Source of the DNA: Trogon surrucura | Taxonomy: Eukaryota; Chordata; Aves; Trogoniformes; Trogonidae | Length of the DNA stretch: 64,000 nt | Direction: 5' to 3' | Assembly (NCBI GenBank): GCA_020746105.1 | Contig: CM036636.1 | Location: 8,246,001-8,310,000, forward strand | Part shown: in pieces, positions 49,739-60,728 of the stretch | Layout of the letters: each line of letters begins with the position of its first letter | Position numbering within the stretch: position 1 is the first letter of the stretch | Notes under the pieces: generated by a model | Seen by the model: the letters and a program-made list of their open reading frames with translations, nothing else | Database searches by the model: none | What the model was told of the DNA's origin: nothing | Made by a program: the position numbers and the translations under genes

Positions 49739-49770
49739 CTTTGATGGTTTCATCCTTTGATGGTTTCTGC
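49738..49770 (+). repeat. Direct duplication of 16 bp (catcctttgatggttt)
   Basis: The 16-base word is tandemly duplicated immediately after the inverted CR1 fragment. It may be a target-site-like or slippage duplication. Confidence 0.8.
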
Positions 49771-49975
49771 CATCTCTCTGCTGAAGCTGCAGCACTGCAT
49801 GGAGAAACTTCAGCACCAAAAAAATGCCGGATAAAAGTGAGCAGAAGGTACAGAGCCAGGTGTCTTCTGGGGCAGCCTGGTGTAGCAGGACCACGCTGGT
49901 CTCTGGACAAAGGCAGCAAATCCAGTAGTGTTGGAGGATGGATCCCTGCCTGGAGAGAATCACACACAGCTCCCT

Positions 49976-50024
49976 GGGACTGGCACCCCGGGACTGGTAC
50001 CGCTGGGACTGGTTTCCCGCTGGG
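49976..50024 (+). repeat. Short tandem repeat, three ~16-bp units
   Basis: The unit tgggactggcacccc-like is repeated three times with changes (gggactgg at about 49977, 49992 and 50007). It lies downstream of an inverted CR1 fragment. Confidence 0.8.
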
Positions 50025-52324
50025 TTTCACTTTCTGGACAGCAAAGGTATTTAAGCTTCATTAGGAAATGATCACATAGTATGTATGCCAAAATTAATTT
50101 TTAAATCGAAACCACTTGGGAGTTATACAAAGCTTAGAACTGCATCTAAACTGGCTTCAAATTCATTGCCTGCTGAGATGCTGAGCACGAGCCAGTCCTC
50201 AACCTTGAGTTTTCTGTTTAAAGCCAAGATATACTTAACCAGGGTTCGTTTGGCAAAAAATCCTGGAATTATTGATCCCTGAGAAAAAGTGGTCAAGGGA
50301 AATAAACTGTCCTGGTTATTGCCTTACCGTGTCCTCTATCCAAAACTTCAGCAACAGAAGCAAGGACAGGTCAATTGCTCCTACCTTGAGCAGATCTCCC
50401 TCGGTGGCTGCTGAATTAGGTCCTCTGAGCAGAGGGCTCCTCTTTTGCCAGGCAGGCAGGACTCTCTTTGCATGACATTACCTCTGGGGGGTTTGTTTTT
50501 TGTAATCTCTTTAGGATGATAATATTTCCTAGAGCACGGTGGACCAGAAACCGTGTTTCTCTGGTGTGCACGGCAGCGGGATTGAAAACTGCTTCGAGCA
50601 GCATCAAAACCAGATGTTCCCAAGGAGCCAAGGGAAGATGTCACCTGCCTGGCTTATGGGCCCGTGGCTGCCACATTTCAGTGCTAAATGCTCTGGGGCT
50701 GAGCCTGGACTTGGATCCATCATGTTGTGCCAGGGGAGGTAAAAACCCCTGTGGGTCCCTTGGGAACTGATGACACCCCCACACAGGGGCTGATGGAGAA
50801 ACCCAAGAGATTTTAAGGCATTTTGAGCAAAGACTCTCTTGAAATTCCAGCCTTGCATGCAAAGACCTCAGGGGTCAGATCCTGCGCTTGGCGACACTTC
50901 TGCAAAAGCGGAGTAAATCTGGGGGAATCAGCCAAGGTCACTTCAGGCTGGGAAGTGATGTCTGACTTCCCATGGTGTAAATGGCAGCAGGATCTGCCTC
51001 CCCCCCCCGCCAATGCTTCTCTTCATCCTGCCTTCTACCATCTCTTTCAAAATGTTTATGTTGGGTTGTCTCACGATTTACACTGGAAATCCGCGCAATG
51101 CGTCTCTCTTGTCGAAACCTGCGGCGTCAGCAACTGGTGATCTGAAACCTCGGGCCACGTCCTGGAAACTCCGGTCCTCGAAGCGGCTGAGCATCCCTCT
51201 TCCAAAGCAAAATGTGGGACCTTCAGGGAGCATCGTCGGACCGGGGCTGCACAAGCAGGATGAGAGCGAGCGGGGCTCGTGCTGCCAGACCCCCGGCCAT
51301 CGCCATGGGCTGTGCCACTGCAGCTCCCCATGTCTGCACCTTTTGCATGCACGAAAGAGCCAAGTGGGAATTTTCTAGTGGAGTTTCTTTTCCTGCAGGG
51401 AAATTCCAGTCTTCTGAAATCGAAGCTTTAGCAGAGAAACCCCCCCTGGCTTTGGAGGAGGGGAGAAAGGGGATTGTACAGCGCAGCAGTCAGGGCTCAG
51501 GGCAGCAGGAGAGAGTAAAGCTCGATCCCTCCTGCTGACCCACGAAGGGCAGGACCTCCTGCCTCAGGAACGACTCCAGTTTGAGTGTCGCTCTGGGTTT
51601 TCCCACCTTTTCACAACAAATTCTGCTTTCTTACCAACACAGAAGAAGAAAAAAACAGCAGTGCCCCCGGCCTCTCCTTTAGCTGCTGTGAATTGCGGCT
51701 GGTGCTGCAGTGCTGTCCCCGAGCTGCGACGAGCAGAGCTCAGCGCCGTCATCAAGGGGTGAATTACTTATGCCTTGTGGCAGTGACGGTGATTTTCCTG
51801 GGATAATGCAGGGGAGATTTTGCAAAGGCAGCTCCCTTGCTTGCTTGTGGGAATACATGCATGCGCTTTAACAGACTCAGCGGGAATGGAAGCGGGGATG
51901 GGCCAGAGCGGCCCCCAAAATGTCCCTCATCGGGATGAGGAGGACATCAGTATCTGGGACAACATGAGCTGGAGCCCTGGGGCATCTCTGCATCGCGTCT
52001 CCTCAGCCACTGCTGCGTCAGGTCCCCTCTGCCGAGCCGGGCAGGGGGATGGAGCCTTTGTCCCCCGGCCGTGTGCTATTTACTGCTTGCTCTGCATCCT
52101 CACCGCAGGGCACAGAGACTGCGAGGCCATATGAGACCGTGGCGATGAACATCTAGCCTGACCTACTTACAGCCCGGGCCCTGGGACTTTCTGGAATTCA
52201 TCCTCTTGGAAACGCAACGTATAATTTTAGGGCAGTAGAAATCCGCGCAGGATGGGGATGTTGTCCCAGCCTCTGCCGGGTCCGTGACGCCAGAATTGCT
52301 TTGACTGCCTCTGAGCGCGCTTGC
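50025..52324. other. Intergenic, no gene recognised
   Basis: Unique sequence apart from the fossil inverted-repeat element at 50.9 kb and a C run near 51,001-51,008. Confidence 0.55.
50872..51000. mobile_element. Fossil inverted-repeat element (MITE-like)
   Basis: GGGTCAGATCCTGC at 50872-50885 and GCAGGATCTGCCTC at 50987-51000 are terminal inverted repeats with 2 mismatches in 14. Inside, gcggagtaaatctggggg and ggtgtaaatgg resemble the core of old amniote palindromic elements that contain ggagtaactcc and ggtgtaaat. It has no coding capacity. The family is not named. Confidence 0.5.
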
Positions 52325-52640
52325 CACCGCATATCAATGCACAGGCTCCATTAAGGACTCAAATTGCCGCTGATATGCTTCTCATTATATTTCAGGCCTT
52401 ACGCATCATTATTTCATTTACGAGACGGTATTTGTTTTCCCTTCCCTTGATTCACGTCTCCTCCCCCCCCCCCCCAAAAGAAAAAATCTCATTAAAACGT
52501 TGCTGCTCATTGCAATCGAGAGCAAATCGCAGCTTAATCCAACCTGCCAGGGAAGCCAATCGCCCCGTAAAAATCTCCTTGAAGTCTCCATGCAGGGGCA
52601 GGCAGAGGAGGGAGAATAATAAAAAGGCATAGAATTAGGA
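52325..52640. promoter_or_regulatory. Candidate conserved non-coding element
   Basis: catatcaatgcacaggctcc, ctcattatatttcaggcc and ttacgcatcattatttcatt lie left of the C/A run; cattaaaacgttgctgctc and gcagcttaatccaacctg lie right of it. Homeodomain/bicoid-like TAATCC words are present. Confidence 0.3.
52458..52492 (+). repeat. C run followed by A-rich run
   Basis: About 14 C in a row and then AAAAGAAAAAA. The C run is a likely sequencing-error site. Confidence 0.85.
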
Positions 52641-53057
52641 GGTGCCAAGGCTCGTTTGCGAGGAGAGGAAGGGACTGTGGATGCTGACAGGATAGTAATG
52701 CAAATCCCCTTTGAAGCACCCAAAGAATCAACCTAAATGGATTTATGTGAGGACAGAGAAGAAATGACTTTAGTTGTTTCGCTAATTCAATTCAATTTAT
52801 TTTTATACAGCATCTTCATACAGAGCATCTCACAGCTGCTTCGCCCAGAAGAGAAATACTACAGAAAGGCCGTTCTGGCAGAAGTGCTCACCAGGACGGG
52901 CATCTCAGTGGGAGGAAGGAATATGAGTGCTGGCCTTGATGATTTGGTTTTCCAAATCATCAGGAAATCACACGCCTTTTATACATATTTTTTCTTTTTT
53001 TCCAATTTCAATATTACTAAATTCCCTAGGCTTTCCTCAAACCATCTCCGTAATACA

Positions 53058-53200
53058 CTGAGGCTGATTCTAATCTCACACTGCTTTTATAGCACTGTAA
53101 CTCTGATCTCACACTGGTTTTACACTGGTGCAGTTGCACTTATTTCAACTGAGTAAATTCCTGATTTATGTTCGCGTAGACGACAGCAGAAATAGGCCCG
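53058..53200. mobile_element. Fossil palindromic element, related type
   Basis: Starts with aggctgattctaatctcac, contains acactggttttacactggtg in the middle and tgatttatg further on, and ends with agcagaaataggcccg, a diverged complement of the start. This is the pattern of the amniote palindromic repeats with gctgattctgatctcac and ggtgtaaat words. It lies next to an AT-rich stretch and has no coding potential. Confidence 0.5.
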
Positions 53201-55249
53201 TGGTTTTCACTGGAGCAACACCTGCCTCACGCCGGGATGAGGAAGAGGAAGACCAAGTCCCTTGCAGTGCAAATAATGTAGAAAACCATCGTTAAATTAC
53301 ACCTAGAGCCTTACTTTCAAATTTCTTTCTGCTTTCTTTCATAAAATGTATTGTATTATCTGAGTTACGAATGCATGGGATGTCAGCCGGCAGGCAGCCA
53401 GGACACGTCCCCTGGTGTTGTCGGAGAGGGTGGGTTGCAGCCCCCGTTCCCTTTTACAATTTTGAGGGAAAATCAGCCCGCACCCCCTCTTTGCTCTGGA
53501 TTCTTTCACCCGTTTCTTTCACAAACCGCTTCTCCCTTCCTTGGCCCCAGTTCTGTTCACTGAGAATCTGGTGCTTTGGTTTAAATTGAAATGCGCGTGT
53601 CCTGTTCGGTTCAAAATATTAAAACGTAATCCCGGGGAATGAAATCCCTTCAGTCAGCGGTGTGGCGGGGCAGCCTGCGGCACGGCCTTTCCCCCTCGTT
53701 AGCGCGCGGGGCGAGGAAGGTCTTCATCAGAGCCTGAGATGAGAGCACAAGTGGGTTCCTCTGCACAGACCCGCTAACGTGACTCTAATTAATTTATTTT
53801 TTAAGGCTACACACGAGGGAGCTGATCAATGCTTTGCCCCGCGGTCTGGTTTGTTTGGAGCATATATCATTTCCTTGATGTATTCCCTGCGATGTGGAAG
53901 GATGTAATGAGCATCTTGATTCCTGCCTCTGAAGCTACTCCCTTCCCCTCAACACCAGCAGGCACAGCATTAGGAGTTAACTCCAGAGCTCTTTATGCAG
54001 CACCTGATCCCTGTTAGATGCTGCCCTTAAAAGCAGCTCCCTTGGCTGTAGCACAGTAATGCTGGTGTGACACCAAGCACCAGTGCTGGGTGTGTTCCCT
54101 GCTCCTTATTTTCCCTCCTAGACCCCAGTGCTGAGTGAGACCAGGATGCTGCACCTGAGGGACCCTGCCAGGCAAGTCTCATCCTCACTTGGTTCTGTTA
54201 ATGGAAGAAAACCAGGGGCTGCTGTGATTTATGACAGCGGCAGCCTCTGGTTTGTCATGGATTGAAGTGTTTTTCACATCCTCATTTGCTCTTGGGAGAA
54301 GTTGGGACAGGTTCAGGGGGAGATAAAGGCTGGCTGGTGGACATGGGGTACGTGTGCCTTTGCTTCTTTGGTAGGAATGGAAGAATGGTGTCTTTGTTCA
54401 GCTGTGGGTCTGGCTTCGTGGAGTGAGGTCCCTTAGCTCCCACCAGCATCTGTGCTGTGCCTTAAGGAACCTTCCGCTGCAGCGCGAGGCCACCAACCTT
54501 CTGTGGAGGTGTGTGATGGCCACACAACAAATAACTTGGGGTCAGGGGTGTCACCCACAGCTCTTCCAGCTTTTCTGTGCTCTAGCCCAGGTAGGCAGCC
54601 ATCCTCCCCCATGGCGAAGTGGTGCAGGGGAGGGTGTGATGCTGCAGTCCTCCAGCAGACCCCTGGCTGGGGCAGGCTTTGGGTACAGAAGGGCAGCGGG
54701 GGGAAGAGGGTCTGAGTGCCCCGACTCCCACTTCTGCATGCCAGAGCCCCTCTTAGGAAGCCTAGCAAGTATAAATCAATGTGGCTGTGTTGTTTTTATA
54801 GGGCTGTGCTGATATATGCTGTCTGAGGACACTTTACCATTGCAGCTGGGGGATCAGTCTTGCCCAGTCTGCTGGATAAACATCTCTCCTTCGCTCACAG
54901 CTTCAGCTTCTCCTCTGAGCCCCTCTCCTGCTGCTCCCTACCCTCCTGCTCTGTACAGAGAAAGCAGCAACAGCACGACCTTCCCAGCACATCCAGCCCC
55001 CGAGCAGCCTCGCTGATGGCTCTGGGGCTCTTCAGGGACCCCTCGCCTTCCCCAGCCTCCCGACAGACCCAGGAGGATGGGATGCCACAACCTGACATCA
55101 GCAGAGTAAAATATGGCCCTGGCAGTAATCCGATAGAACTTGATGGTAATTTGGGGTAGGGGGAGGAGAGGAGGAGGAGGCATTGGAAAAAAAGGAGGCA
55201 TTGAAAGTACACTTCCTTTCAGTGCATTGCTGGGAAGACCATTAGGAAA
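53201..55249. other. Intergenic, no gene recognised
   Basis: Mixed unique sequence. An AT-rich, enhancer-like patch lies at 53,780-53,900 (ctctaattaatttattt). Purine-rich words lie near 55,155-55,200. Confidence 0.55.
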
Positions 55250-55640
55250 ACCACTAGATTATTTTTCACATTCTTCAGTGCAAAACTACTGCATTTTATG
55301 ACCACTATCAATAACAGCTATCATATTACTAATGCTACAGTTGCCACATATATAATATTTAAATCACATTTGCGGCTGACAGAGACCTATGGATATTCTC
55401 GATCCCAACAGGCTATTACAGTTCATATCATGTCTGTCATATAAATATTATGAATCATTTCCCACTATCTTTATGGGGTCTACATTGACATCGTCAAAAA
55501 GGCTCTGGGTACTGCCGGATACTGCATATTTATATACACCTTATGTATATGTATGTGAATGGAGGGAGATTTATACAACAATCATCCGTAATAAATGCCT
55601 ATGATAAAGCACATTATCTTCACACTTCATTTGCAAAGTG
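55250..55640. promoter_or_regulatory. AT-rich block, candidate conserved non-coding element
   Basis: About 390 bases of AT-rich, non-repetitive sequence with many palindromic short words (atataatatttaaat, tcatataaatattatgaatc, gcatatttatatac). No CR1 or microsatellite signature. It stands out from its GC-richer surroundings about 5 kb upstream of RXRA and is the strongest enhancer-like texture near the gene. Confidence 0.35.
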
Positions 55641-56057
55641 TTTTGTATGCGGGGACTAGGAGAAGGCTGGAAGAGAAGCCTCTGTTAAGTGACTGGGTTG
55701 CATCCTCAAGCCCTGGTGTAAATCAGGTGGCTTCTTTGCTGTGAGGTTGATCAGTGCTAGAGGCACAAGCCCCTTACCTCAGTGTAGGATGAGCTTCAGC
55801 TGGTGCCCAGGCACTGACGTGGTCAGTGAGCTGTTGGTTCACCTCAGGTGAGGATTTGGCTCGTGTCCCACTTGCTGGGAGGGTGGTGATGCTCCACGTG
55901 CTTTCCCCAAGGAGCTGTAAATCTCATAGTTCGTGCAGTGGGTTTCATCTTCCATCCGTTAATGCTTTCTTTGCTGCCTTCCTTGGAAGTCAAGCCCTGG
56001 TCTGGGTGATGAGATGAAATAAAGAGATCTCCAGGTGTTACAGAAGGCAGAACTAGA

Positions 56058-56130
56058 CTTTCCATTTATAGAGTCTTTTCGCAAAGCAGTTAATTAAACC
56101 ACTGTCCCTGCAAACCAGGTGAGATATGCT
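56058..56130 (+). repeat. Possible ancient repeat (tttatagag-tttc-caaagc type)
   Basis: ttccatttatagagtcttt, tcgcaaagcagttaattaaa and ccactgtccctgcaaaccag with gtgagata follow the pattern of an old vertebrate repeat: atttatagagcacctttca, caaagcactttacaaa and cccctgtgaggtaggt. Diverged copies of the same opening may lie near 4193 and 52,790. Family name unknown to me. Confidence 0.3.
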
Positions 56131-58220
56131 AAACTCAATCCACCAGCAAAGCACAAGAGAGGAAGAAATCCTCCCCCAGCATTATTCAAGCTAGATCCAG
56201 ACAAGAGCCCAGGTGCCCTGAGACCTCTTCCCCAAACCTGTTTTAACTGCTTGAGCACTTTAGAAAGATTCGCTCTGTATGTGGAGACAGACAAGAACAA
56301 ACTTTACTTCATGGCTTTGAAGTTAGGAGGTCTCTAATAAGCGTTTAATGTCCAGCTCTGAACCAGCTGAAAGTGCAGCACAGTACTTCTGACTGCAATA
56401 CATTGTTTTATCTGAGCAGTCTCCAAAAGAGGGGAGAATGCAGTGACTCTGTCTGTCCTTGGCGTGGGAATCTGGCTCTCCAGCAGATCAAATAAATCAT
56501 GTGCATTTCACTTCATAAACAAACATCATCAGCCTGTTAAACGTTGCTGGGAAGAAAACAAAGCAATTTGAATCTTCAGCACTTAGAGAAATGTCTTGTC
56601 CTTTAGAGTTTTTGCTGGTTTGCATGTGTAGCATCTCCCTGAGGAGCAGGGACCCAGCCCCTGCAGCCCTTTGGGTTTGCAAGGATGGTTCAGATGTGCC
56701 TGATGTGCTCAGAGGTCCTGGCAAGACTCTGCTGCCTTGTGTGCTTGGGGACTACGGCTTTCAGACTCCAGGGTCGGCGTGTGATGTCTCTTAGCTGCAA
56801 GATGGCCTGGCTGAAACTGGGAAGAAAAGCAAGATGTGAGCTCCTCTTGCTTCTGAGACCAAGAGGTAGGTCCTGTCCCAAAGACCTGCAGTCTAGATAC
56901 AGCAGGCAGAAAGTTTCACAGTGCATGGAAGTTTGAGCAGCCTTAAAGTCTCCTGAGGGAGACAGGTAATATAAATCCTGGTCCTACAGCATCCAAAGGG
57001 TTCAAGGTGCTGGAACCTGCAGTGACTTCGGGAGGAGCGGGTTGCTGGAGTCGAGGAGAAGCCTGGGAAAATCCCGCAAAGTGTGCATGGATGAAAGGTG
57101 TCTTTCCTTGGCTGCATTTGGTTTTCAGCTCACATGTGCAACCAGATTGCTGGAGGCACATGCTGCCTTCTTGGGCAGGAACTCCATGGCCATGAGTCCC
57201 AGGCCAGAGGCTACAGGCACCCTTGTCCCTACATCACGGTGGTTCTGGCCATGCATAACAGCCCTGCCTCTCACCGTGCTGGGGGAGATGGAGCCCAGGC
57301 ATTGCCTGTGAGCTTCCCTTGATCTTTCTCACTCAGACCTTCTGTTTATTCTTTCTTTGATTTGTATTAAAATGCAGCCAGGGAGGTAAATAGATCTTTT
57401 TTTTCTTTTTCTAACTGTGCAGGATGGCATGAAACAGTAGGGGAAGCACTGCAGGTTTTGCTTTTGTCCCATTAGATAATTCCAGGTCATGGACAAAGTA
57501 AGCTGGAATCACTTAGTAAAAATAACGTAAGCTGTTATTTCCAAATTCCCTTACTGGACCCAAGTGCTCAGTTCAGAACGCAGTCTCGGGTCTCAGCCCT
57601 CCAAAACATATACCTAGATTCTTCTGCCCCAAATGTCTGGAGCACGTGATGGCAACGAGGTGGGAGTGTGGGGATGGAGAGAGAAGCCTTTGCCTAATTG
57701 ACTCTTACATGTGAATGAACATAGTATCTGTCAAATTCAGCTAGAACTGAGCGATGGGACTGAAGCCTGCTCAGACGAGGACAGGCAGATCCAAATTATC
57801 CCGTCCCATAAGCCTGCCTTCCTTAGGACCCCAGGCTAGAGGGTATTTGCATTACCCAAGGGCAGAGAGAACAAGAGCCACTTGGAGTTTCATGGGAGAG
57901 CTCTCCCAGACGGTGCAGGACCTTCAAGCGTCCCTGCATCAAACAGATGTACAAGCCAATGACCTGCAAAAATTATCTTAACATCCCCCCATCACCCCCC
58001 ATGATGACTTAAGTCCTTAGCTAGTAAGTGCAAAGCTGAAGTTGAGCACAGCATTAGGCAGCCTGGTAGAGCTTATTAAATTAATAGTGCATTAAAGAAT
58101 TGAGGGGAGGCGAGTGGGGGGAGGAAAGGGAAAGAGGTTTGTAACATCACAGAGATATCCTTGCTACCTTCTGGCATCTTCAAGAGACTGGAAATGTGGG
58201 ACTGCATCCAGCTGTCTTCT

Positions 58221-58290
58221 CTGGGGCAAAATTCCTTTGGCTTCTGTGGGAGGTTTTACCCAAATAAGGACTGCAGGATCAGACCTGTTA
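58221..58290. mobile_element. Fossil MITE-like repeat fragment
   Basis: Contains ggggcaaaattcctttggcttctgtgggaggttttacc-like wording (58222 onward) and then ggactgcaggatcagacctg. This matches the style of the ancient amniote repeats whose ends read aaggactgcaggat. Only one half is well preserved, so the call rests on pattern memory. Confidence 0.35.
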
Positions 58291-58520
58291 TTGTCACTGC
58301 AATTAACATTTAGATCCACATCTAACACGAACTGTTACAGGCTGGTTAGGGAGAAATTTAATTTGCTCTAAACAGTTTGATGGGAGAGGAGCGTGAAATG
58401 TCCTAGTTATGGTAATTTCATGTGTTGGAGTCTACAAAGGTGGGTTTTCAGCCATGGCTCTAATAAACCTGATATCAGCTGCAGCCATCAGGCTAAGCAT
58501 TCTTTGGGATCCTGAGGTTT

Positions 58521-58590
58521 GGGGCTGGATCCTCACCTGTGCTGGGTGCCAGAGTGAGCAGTTTACACCAGCTGGCAGGCTGATGATCAC
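58521..58590. mobile_element. Possible fossil MITE-like repeat fragment
   Basis: ggggctggatcctcacctg on the left and gtttacaccagctggc on the right fit the arms of the same class of old palindromic repeats (gtttacaccagctgaggatc-type). It lies 230 bases from the fragment at 58221. The short length makes it uncertain. Confidence 0.3.
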
Positions 58591-59404
58591 CGTGGACATG
58601 CTCAAAGCCGTCAAGGCCCACCTGAGGTTCTTATAGCATTGATAAACAGCATTTGGGCCGCAGGAGTTCTGTCCCCAGATATGCTCTCTCTCATCAGACA
58701 TGGGAACGAGCACTAGTTCTTGTAGCCAGAAACTGATTTCCAGCTTTTTGGTGTCGGGGTTTGTACGCAGGAATCCATGAGATCTGATTTTTACCTGTCA
58801 ACCCACTCTTAGAGGTTTTTTCTAACAGCCCCCAACTTTCTTTTCTGTCCTTGCATATTTCCTTTTTTCCCTTTCTTTCAGGAGTTAATGTAACTCAGCC
58901 ATAAAAACTGACTTGGAGATGAAACTTGGCATTTAAGGTCCCAGCCCGGGAGCAAATGAAGTTACCAGTTATAAACACACACCAAAATCTGTTTGGACAT
59001 GCTGAAATTACAGGAGCAGAGGATAAAAAGGATCCAAGACGTTTTATTTTGTTTTAACTTCTGTAGTTCCGCGGGAGTGTCAGTTTGCAGCCGCTCGCCT
59101 GACGCAAGATGGGTCCTCTTGGTGTTTTAATTCTTCTTGTTATAATTAAGGCAGATGAATTGCAACGCGTCACTCGCTGTGCTGGGGAAGAAGTGGGGGA
59201 TCCCCGAGCTGGTCCACACTGGGATCCTGTGGAGTTACCAGCTGCTTACCCCTCACCAACCACCTGCCTGTGGGTCTGCTCAGAAGGAAAGGCAGGGTCT
59301 AGCCCCTGGCAGACACACAAAGAAGAGCAGGCAAAAAATGTAAGAGAAATTGCGTATTAGGGCCTATCCTGTGTGGCTTCAGATACTACAGTGACAGGTA
59401 TGAG

Positions 59405-59560
59405 GTAGACCGATAAGCGCGCGCAGGTGATAGACAGGGATATGGCAGTGAAAGATAAGAGGCTTCATTTTTATAGGAGGAGGTGCTAGGTCGCTAATAC
59501 TTAGGACACAAAATGCTTTGCCAATTAAAGAATATATTATGGCAGATAAGAGGCTCGGAA
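59405..59560 (+). promoter_or_regulatory. GATA-motif cluster upstream of RXRA
   Basis: GATAAG occurs at 59412, 59454 and 59545, with further GATAG and reverse GGATAG-type cores close by; the second and third copies share a longer direct repeat, GATAAGAGGCT. Such clustering suggests a GATA-factor responsive element in the proximal upstream region of RXRA, about 1.2-1.3 kb before the ATG. This is motif evidence only. Confidence 0.35.
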
Positions 59561-60327
59561 GCACCCCATGGCTGGATCCACCGCGCAGTGAGATGATGGT
59601 TGGCAGTGCCTGTGTGTGGGGGGGGTAAACCAGGACGGCGAGGGGTGCCCTGGTTCTCCCAGCTCCCCCCGATTTCTCCTGACCCCAGTGGCTGCAGGAG
59701 AGCTGGGGTCAGCACTGGGAGTTACCTGTGCCGGCAGAAACCCCCGGCAGTTCTCCCTGGTGCCATTTCAGGCTTCGTGTCGCTCCCAACTGAGCGTGAG
59801 CGGCCGCAGCCGTGGGCCAGGGCCTGTGTTGTGCGTGTCAGGGCCATCGAGAGCGAGGGTCGATATGATGTTTAATATGCTTCGTGCATAGCGGAGGCGC
59901 TTTGGTCCATCAGGTCACTAATACACATTCTTGCAGGGCTGAGTATCATTTATTAAACCCGGAGGCATGCCGGGGAGGGCGGGGAAGCAGCCAGCGGTGC
60001 CGGTGGGCTGGTACCCGGGGAGGCGAGAGTTTTCCAGACGAACCGCCCGGGCACAGGGAGTTATTTGTCGTGCCTCATTTAAGGAGAACGAAAGAAACCG
60101 CGCTTTGAAAACGCCGGCGACGGGGCTGAGGGTCTCTCCGTGGCCGCTCGGAAGCTCAGCATCACTCCAAGAGCTGCCTTTTCCCCCTTTCCCGGGGCTG
60201 CCACCGCAGCGCCCCGCACCCCCTAATTTTATTCTCCCCCTTCTTCCTCATCACTTAAAAAACACAGAGCCACCCCCCCAGCGGAGGCCGGGCCGGCGCG
60301 CTGGCTGTTATCCCGGCCGCGGCCCCG

Positions 60328-60388
60328 GCGGGGCGGGCGCGGGGCGGGCGGTGGCGGCGGCGCGGGGCGGGCGGTCGCTGCGGGGCGG
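60328..60388 (+). promoter_or_regulatory. RXRA: GC-box (Sp1/KLF-type) cluster, G-quadruplex-prone
   Basis: At least four GGGGCGG or GGGCGGG motifs occur in about 60 bases (near 60330, 60341, 60364 and 60381). These are classical Sp1/KLF binding sites and are typical of TATA-less CpG-island promoters. The repeated G3-G4 runs on the + strand could also fold into G-quadruplexes. Placement about 360-420 bases upstream of the ATG suggests core-promoter function for RXRA, which is inference. Confidence 0.6.
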
Positions 60389-60473
60389 TCGCGGCTCTCG
60401 CTCCCCCCCTGCGCGGGCCCCGGCGCGGAGCCGAGCGCGCCCAGCGGAGCCCGCACGCCCGAGTTACATTGTT

Positions 60474-60495
60474 GCGGAGTTTGCAACAACTCCGC
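60474..60495 (+). other. Perfect 8-bp inverted repeat (hairpin) near RXRA start site
   Basis: GCGGAGTT (60474-60481) and AACTCCGC (60488-60495) are exact reverse complements around a 6-base loop, TGCAAC. In RNA the stem could extend by two G-U pairs. It is about 250 bases upstream of the RXRA ATG, so it is either in the 5' leader or just at the promoter. It could be an RNA hairpin or a palindromic protein site. Confidence 0.55.
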
Positions 60496-60557
60496 GGCCT
60501 CGGCTGCGCCACCGGCGCTGCGCGGGGGCTGCAGCCTTCCCCGCCTCCTCCTCCTCC

Positions 60558-60662
60558 GCCCCTTGGGCTTTTTTTTTTTTTTTCCGCTTTTTAAATTTTT
60601 TTTCTCTCCTTTCCCCTCCTCTCCCTTCCCCCCCCCCCCCCCCCTTCTCCCCCTTTCGCTTT
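60558..60662 (+). repeat. Pyrimidine-rich low-complexity tract (T and C runs)
   Basis: An almost uninterrupted pyrimidine stretch contains a T run near 60,570-60,583, T/C mixtures and a C run of about 17 (60,628-60,644). It sits 85-190 bases before the RXRA start codon. Homopolymers of this kind are length-unstable and error-prone in sequencing, so its exact length is uncertain. Confidence 0.8.
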
Positions 60663-60728
60663 GATTTCGCTCTGCGCGCCCTGCGTGTGTGTGTTTTTCG
60701 TCGCCGATCCTCACCCAAGCCTCTTGGC

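Larger units (their letters stand above)
56131..59404. other. Proximal upstream region of RXRA, no gene recognised
   Basis: Unique sequence with two MITE-like fragments (58.2 and 58.5 kb). AT-rich near 58,060-58,110. No exon or transcript signal recognised. Confidence 0.55.

Noticed and set aside
1..60000. U6atac snRNA, which lies between WDR5 and RXRA in mammals
   Set aside because: I looked for its characteristic words and saw none; it may lie further upstream outside the window.
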